Source of the DNA: JAICWP01 sp035278025
Lineage (GTDB): Bacteria > Acidobacteriota > Terriglobia > Terriglobales > Acidobacteriaceae
DNA: 54,382 nucleotides
Direction of reading: 5' to 3'
Assembly: GCA_035278025.1 (NCBI GenBank)
Contig: DATEJK010000211.1
Coordinates: 1-54,382, forward strand
Shown here: in pieces, positions 50,936 to 54,382 of the stretch
How positions within the stretch are numbered: position 1 is the first letter of the stretch
How the letters are laid out: every line of letters begins with the position of its first letter
The notes under the pieces: generated by a model
The model's database searches: none
Told to the model about the DNA's origin: nothing
Seen by the model: only the letters and a program-made list of their open reading frames with translations
Translations under genes and position numbers: made by a program

Positions 50936-51382
50936 TCAGCCGTTGCCGTTTTTGTGCCGCCCATTTCCATTGCCATTGCCGTTCTGAGGCAGCTTAGCCA
51001 CTATGCGCTGCAGGCTGGAAACCGCCTCCGCGGCAAACACACGCAACCTGGCGTTCTCCCGCCCCACCAGGTCCCGCAATACGCGTGCGCCTTTGGGAGT
51101 CAACGCCAGACGCGCCTGGCGGCCATCTTTTTGGTCATGATAGCGGCGCAGCAAGCCCCGCCGTTGCAGCCGGGTGGCCAGTTCCACCACTCCGTGCTGT
51201 TGCATGTGCAGCCAGTCCGCCAGTTGGCTGATGCCGCGGCGCGTACCCGGCGGCAGCGCCTTAACCGCCAGCAGTAACTCGTACTCCCTTGGCGCCAGCC
51301 CTTTTTCACGGGCGGTACGGTAACCCAAGGAACGTAAGCAAACCACGTGATAGCTGAGTTCGGCTAAGTCCTGGGTTTTCAT
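50936..51382 (-). CDS. MarR-family transcriptional regulator with Asn-Gly tail
   Basis: 148 aa. MarR fold: helix AELSYHVVCLRSLGYRTAREKGLAPREYELLLAVKAL, winged helix ISQLADWLHMQQHGVVELATRLQRRGLLRRYHDQKDGRQARLALTPKGARVL (with the wing residues DQKDGRQARL). It ends in a low-complexity tail of repeated Asn-Gly (NGNGNGNGRHKNGNG), encoded by short tandem repeats. ATG 51382 overlaps the DHp-like gene by 4 bp, so it is translated with it. Most MarR proteins bind a phenolic or oxidant ligand; here the tight coupling to a kinase-like protein suggests a signal handled by that protein. Confidence 0.9.
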   Translation of the reverse strand: MKTQDLAELSYHVVCLRSLGYRTAREKGLAPREYELLLAVKALPPGTRRGISQLADWLHMQQHGVVELATRLQRRGLLRRYHDQKDGRQARLALTPKGARVLRDLVGRENARLRVFAAEAVSSLQRIVAKLPQNGNGNGNGRHKNGNG

Positions 51383-52008
51383 AACACACTCCTTAACCCA
51401 GCAGCGGAGGCGTTGTGCTGCGACATCTGCCCGGGAGGGGGTTGAGTGTCATTCTGCGGGCAGGAGGAATGGGAAGCGGATCCTGGCCTGCTTGCCCGCA
51501 AAGGAGAGAGGGGGGAGGGCGGTTCCCCGGAATGTAGCGGAACGCTTTCTTGCGGCAGGATTTCCCGCAGCGCCCAGTCAATGCGGTTCACGCCCTCCAT
51601 GATGCGGCGAATAGCTTCCTCATCGCGCGTGATGTAGGCGGATAAAGAAATGACTTCCAGGGCGTTGCGCACGTGATGATTCAGTTCGGCAATGACTTGC
51701 AGGCGTGCCAGGGCATGCTGGCGAGCTTTGTAGGCGTTGTGCAGCAGCTTAGCCGCCAGCAGGGCCAGAATCAGCGCCGACCCGCCCTCGGCCATGATCC
51801 TCTCCCGATATGGTTCCAGATCGGGGACTAGCAGGTAATGCATGAGTTCGGTAACTACAAAAGCGGTTACCGCGAAACTCGCAATCACCAGGAGCAGCTT
51901 GCGGCGCCATGCCCGATTGACCTGGGCCTCGTCCATCATCGGAGGACGGATAAACTGCGTCTGATCTGAAGCCGGAACAGAATGTTTTTGAGAAGGCGTA
52001 TTTGACAT
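51379..52008 (-). CDS. Membrane-anchored histidine-kinase DHp-like protein lacking ATPase domain
   Basis: 209 aa. Two membrane helices (about residues 37-60 and 76-92), then a segment ARLQVIAELNHHVRNALEVISLSAYITRDEEAIRRIMEGVNRIDWALREILP (101-152) matching the dimerisation/phospho-acceptor helices of HisKA/HWE-like kinases, with His111/His112 at the phospho site. No N, G1 or G2 box follows; instead a Pro/Ser-rich disordered tail to residue 209. So it cannot bind ATP alone. It may be a phosphotransfer relay (Spo0B/ChpT-like), a dimer-forming modulator of another kinase, or a decayed kinase. ATG 52008 has a GAGGGGG site. It overlaps marR by 4 bp and follows a 78-aa gene by 10 bp. Confidence 0.8.
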   Translation of the reverse strand: MSNTPSQKHSVPASDQTQFIRPPMMDEAQVNRAWRRKLLLVIASFAVTAFVVTELMHYLLVPDLEPYRERIMAEGGSALILALLAAKLLHNAYKARQHALARLQVIAELNHHVRNALEVISLSAYITRDEEAIRRIMEGVNRIDWALREILPQESVPLHSGEPPSPLSPLRASRPGSASHSSCPQNDTQPPPGQMSQHNASAAGLRSVL

Positions 52009-52018
52009 TTCGTCCCCC

Positions 52019-52255
52019 TCAGTGCATTTCCGACCGCGCCGGTTGATCGAACGTAAATTCGGTGGCCCCTTCCGCCAGAGTGCGTAGAACTTCCCGGACC
52101 TGATATTGGGGAATTACCACCGTGAACTCGAGCAGTGCCACATCCGAACTGTGCAATTGCTGCACGCGCGCATAGATGCTTTGCAGCCCGTCCACCACAA
52201 ATGCAGAACCGTCTTTACCTGCTAAAGTCAATGTAAGATTGGCTTTATCACTCAT
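52019..52255 (-). CDS. 78-aa hypothetical protein in the DHp-MarR cluster
   Basis: Not recognised. ATG 52255 has AGGAGG seven bases upstream; a longer frame to 52321 is unsupported. Composition is that of a small soluble alpha/beta protein: strand ANLTLTLAGKDGSAFVVDG, helix LQSIYARVQQLHSSD, strand VALLEFTVVIPQ, helix QVREVLRTLAEGATEF. No signal peptide or motif of known function. It lies 10 bp before the DHp-like gene and is presumably co-translated with it. Confidence 0.7.
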   Translation of the reverse strand: MSDKANLTLTLAGKDGSAFVVDGLQSIYARVQQLHSSDVALLEFTVVIPQYQVREVLRTLAEGATEFTFDQPARSEMH

Positions 52256-52345
52256 AATGCAGCCTCCTGAATGGTTGGCTAGCTGAAGCTGACAAGCCTG
52301 GCGTGAGCGGCACAGCCGCAAGTCACGCCGAAGAAGAGGTAGGAG

Positions 52346-52669
52346 TTAGCTCAGAGGGGGAGGCCGGTTGTAGAGGCGGAATTCATCCTGCCGGGAAGAG
52401 TAGGCGATCAGGTTGATGCCCAGGGACTGCTGAGTGAGACGAGGCTGGGAGACCAGGGAAAATCTAGTCTGCGGGACGGTCCAGTCAAACCCGGGGGAGT
52501 CCAGGCAGGGCTGCTTGCCATGATCTACGAAGGAGCCGGCGGTGTGCTGGCCGCTCGCCGCAATCACCCCTACCGGGGTGTGCAGGGCGGTCACAACCAT
52601 AAGGCAAAGCGCAAACGCCCCTACGGCCACCCTAATCCAGCGGAACGGAATATGGCTCTGCCGATTCAT
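52346..52669 (-). CDS. Small secreted protein (DUF2946-like?), first gene of the cluster
   Basis: 107 aa. Signal peptide or N-terminal anchor (about residues 8-30, PFRWIRVAVGAFALCLMVVTALHTPV), then a short mature part with one Cys (HGKQPCLDSPGFDW) and a C-terminus YNRPPPLS. This design (one hydrophobic helix, His/Cys-containing short domain, terminal proline run) resembles DUF2946-type peptides found near copper or TonB genes, but I could not confirm the family. ATG 52669. A TATAAT box lies 20 bp upstream. 90 bp separate it from the 78-aa gene. Confidence 0.55.
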   Translation of the reverse strand: MNRQSHIPFRWIRVAVGAFALCLMVVTALHTPVGVIAASGQHTAGSFVDHGKQPCLDSPGFDWTVPQTRFSLVSQPRLTQQSLGINLIAYSSRQDEFRLYNRPPPLS

Positions 52670-52689
52670 GCAGCCTATTATGTTGGACG

Positions 52690-52695
52690 ATTATA
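52690..52695 (-). promoter_or_regulatory. Candidate -10 box (TATAAT) for the four-gene cluster
   Basis: A consensus TATAAT on the minus strand 20 bp before ATG 52669, in an AT-rich patch (CTAATTAGCGC). No clear -35 at 16-18 bp. A GCAGAA-AAA-TTCTGC hairpin (52711-52725) precedes it and may end the aminotransferase transcript. Confidence 0.35.
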
Positions 52696-52814
52696 GCGCT
52701 AATTAGGAAGCAGAATTTTTCTGCCCGGCTCATCACAAAAAGAGCAACGCCAGCTTTACTCCTGAACGAAACACGGAGCCGGAGTACTGGTCCTGCGGTG
52801 AAAAACGTCGTTTC

Positions 52815-53915
52815 TCAGGGTGCGCGCTTAGCGTATTCATCCAGGGCGCATCCCAGGCGCCGCAGCCCCTCGGCGGTCATTTCCGCGGCGCCGCCCATGC
52901 CCAGGCGGAAATGCCTCGGCATCTCAAAGAAATGCCCGGGCACCACGCTGGTCTCGTATTTTTCGCGCAGCAGGCTGCAGAACTCCTCAGCGGTCCCTTT
53001 TCGTAACCTGGGGAAAACCACCGTCCCAAAGGAGGGGCGAAAGCAACGCAGCCCGCGGCGAGAGTCGAGAAAGGCGTTCACCGCCCGGCGGTTGGTTTCC
53101 AGGAGTTGCCGGGCGCGGGCGGCAACCTGCTCCAGTTTAACTAACGCCAGCACGCTGAGCAGTTCTCCGGGGTGCACGGGCGTGGCGGCGAAAACATCAT
53201 TCAGGTGCCACATGCGTTCCGCGAGTTCGGGCTCCGCCAGCACCCAGCCGCAGCGCAGGCCGCTGAGCCCGTAGGCCTTGGTCAAGCTGTTGGTGGTAAC
53301 GAACTGCTTGCCAAGGTGGAAGGCGGAACGGCGGGGCGCGTCGAACAGGCTCTCCAGGTAGACCTCATCCACCAGCACGCGGGCGCGGCAGCGCAGGGCG
53401 ATTTCGCCCACCGCGGCCAGCGTGGGCTCGTCGGCCAGAGCGCTGCTGGGATTGTGCAGGTTGGTGAGCACGATCAGCCGGGTGCGAGGGGTCACGCGTT
53501 TTTCGATCTCTTGAGGATCAATGCGGAAGTCGTCTTCGAAGCAGCGACGGAAGCGGCGGATTCTGGCTCCCAAAAAGCTGGCTGTGCTCAGCAGCAACTC
53601 GTAGGTGGGCTGCTCGACCAGCACTTCATCGCCGGGCTCAAAGCAGGCGGCCATAGCCAGGTGATTGGCCAGAGAAGTGCCGGCAGCCATCACCACGCAC
53701 TCAGGCGGAGCCTGACTCTTGCGCGCCAGCCGTTCCCGCAGGGGCCCATAACCGTAGGGGCTGGAATCGTTGATCTCCAACTGCTGCAGGTTCGCTCCCA
53801 AGTCAGCCAGGGAATACCCGGCTACCCCACTGGTGGCCAGGTTGTAAGGCGCGGCCGAGCAGAACTTGGCCCACTCCATGTAAGGTGAACGAATGGTGCT
53901 GCGCGGCTGTTTCAT
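52815..53915 (-). CDS. PLP-dependent class I/II aminotransferase
   Basis: 366 aa. ATG 53915 overlaps the permease stop codon (ATGA), so translation is coupled; the frame upstream to 54044 lies inside the permease gene. Fold-type I features: SPYGYGPLRERLA (substrate/PLP region), AAGTSLANHLAMAACFEPGDEVLVEQPTYELLLS, NLHNPSSALADE, VDEVYLESLF and the Schiff-base Lys in TTNSLTKAYGLSGLRCGW. C-terminal VFPRLRKGTAEEFCSLLREKYETSVVPGHFFEMPRHFRLGMG is the usual small-domain pattern. The exact amino acid is unknown; linkage to an amino-acid permease suggests catabolism of an imported amino acid. Confidence 0.9.
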   Translation of the reverse strand: MKQPRSTIRSPYMEWAKFCSAAPYNLATSGVAGYSLADLGANLQQLEINDSSPYGYGPLRERLARKSQAPPECVVMAAGTSLANHLAMAACFEPGDEVLVEQPTYELLLSTASFLGARIRRFRRCFEDDFRIDPQEIEKRVTPRTRLIVLTNLHNPSSALADEPTLAAVGEIALRCRARVLVDEVYLESLFDAPRRSAFHLGKQFVTTNSLTKAYGLSGLRCGWVLAEPELAERMWHLNDVFAATPVHPGELLSVLALVKLEQVAARARQLLETNRRAVNAFLDSRRGLRCFRPSFGTVVFPRLRKGTAEEFCSLLREKYETSVVPGHFFEMPRHFRLGMGGAAEMTAEGLRRLGCALDEYAKRAP

Positions 53916-54382
53916 GGCGCGGTCTCCACCTTGTTCCTGCGCGACCAAAGCAGGTAAACAGGTATGCCCAGCAACAGGATCAGAGTACCGATCAGACTGT
54001 TGGCAGGATATTTGTAAATCGTGTCGGCTACCACCAGCCAGCACGCCAGCGCGAAGGCGGCGGTGGTGAAAGGATGGCCAGGGGTGCGAAACGACCTTCG
54101 TTGCTCGCGGCCTACAGCCGACTCACGCCGGCGGAAAACGAACACGCAGGTGGCGGTCAGCCCGAAAAATACAAAATCCGTGGCCACCACGTAGTTGAGG
54201 ATCTGATCGTAGCGCCCGGACAAGGCTATGACCGCGGTCCACACGCTTTGCAGAATTATAGCCACGATGGGCACGCGGGTTCGGCCATTTACATAGGCCA
54301 CGCTGCGGAAGAACAGGCCATCCTCCGCCATGGCGAAGTAGACGCGGGGCGCGGTCAGAATGGACTGGCTGAGAAATCCCAG
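53912..54382 (-). CDS. APC-family amino-acid permease, truncated by window edge
   Basis: C-terminal 156 residues of an amino-acid/polyamine/organocation transporter; the frame is open to the last base, so the N-terminus lies beyond the window. LGFLSQSILTAPRVYFAMAEDGLFF is the APC helix-8 loop pattern, followed by helices VAIILQSVWTAVIALSG, YVVATDFVFFGLTATCVFVF, TAAFALACWLVVADTIY and SLIGTLILLLGIPVYLLW. It ends in a basic tail overlapping the aminotransferase start by 4 bp. The two are likely an uptake-plus-transamination pair. Confidence 0.92.
   Translation of the reverse strand: MGFLSQSILTAPRVYFAMAEDGLFFRSVAYVNGRTRVPIVAIILQSVWTAVIALSGRYDQILNYVVATDFVFFGLTATCVFVFRRRESAVGREQRRSFRTPGHPFTTAAFALACWLVVADTIYKYPANSLIGTLILLLGIPVYLLWSRRNKVETAP

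Overview
The window looks like a chromosomal segment of an Acidobacteriota member (Terriglobia/Koribacter-like). The reasons are a high-GC Gram-negative gene set, a large Oar-like TonB-dependent receptor ending in Phe, a second TonB receptor with an N-terminal carboxypeptidase-regulatory-like domain, and many GTG/TTG starts. Word-like intergenic repeats also begin right after stop codons. Taxonomy is inferred from these features only. I see no rRNA, tRNA, CRISPR array, transposase, integrase or phage gene. The window cuts a TonB receptor at its left edge and an APC-type amino-acid permease at its right edge.

Left part (1-13.7 kb): the truncated TonB receptor with a strong terminator, then a long minus-strand run. 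In transcription order this is kbl (2-amino-3-ketobutyrate CoA ligase), a soluble GAF-GAF histidine kinase, a tripartite RND efflux set (TolC-like channel, lipoprotein adaptor, permease), a one-TM protein of unknown function, a LolA-like periplasmic protein and a 71-aa protein. From 13.9 to 23.5 kb: an OmpR-type two-component pair, an ABM-fold protein, a PilZ protein, a DinB-like protein, tdh (threonine dehydrogenase, the partner of kbl), msrB, osmC, a SnoaL/NTF2-like protein and an 835-aa PAS-GAF-PAS hybrid kinase.

Middle (23.6-38.5 kb): a NagZ-type GH3 enzyme overlapping a lipoprotein gene, a lower-GC stretch with only a doubtful ORF, a zinc-ribbon membrane protein, and a pyrimidine block pyrR-pyrB-pyrC. 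A 576-bp non-coding stretch rich in hairpins follows, then convergent dnaB, an exported metallo-beta-lactamase-fold protein, small membrane proteins, a small HTH-like protein, a TonB receptor and a secreted two-repeat alpha/beta-barrel-like protein.

Right part (38.7-54.4 kb): a TetR-controlled HlyD/ABC exporter operon with a perfect palindromic operator over its -10 box, and a Na+/solute symporter, 2-TM protein and galK galactose-uptake block. After these come a zinc-ribbon membrane protein, a GGDEF protein with a degenerate receiver, a CPA2 antiporter and a TauE/SafE plus DUF1634 pair. The window ends with a compact four-gene minus-strand cluster (secreted peptide, 78-aa protein, membrane-anchored histidine-kinase DHp without ATPase domain, MarR regulator), and an aminotransferase coupled to the APC permease.

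The two signals I find most worth pursuing are: (1) at least four families of short-word intergenic repeats, often arranged as long inverted pairs and starting at or within about 20 nt of the stop codon of about twelve genes; (2) the DHp-only membrane protein, MarR and two small proteins, which look like an undescribed signalling module.
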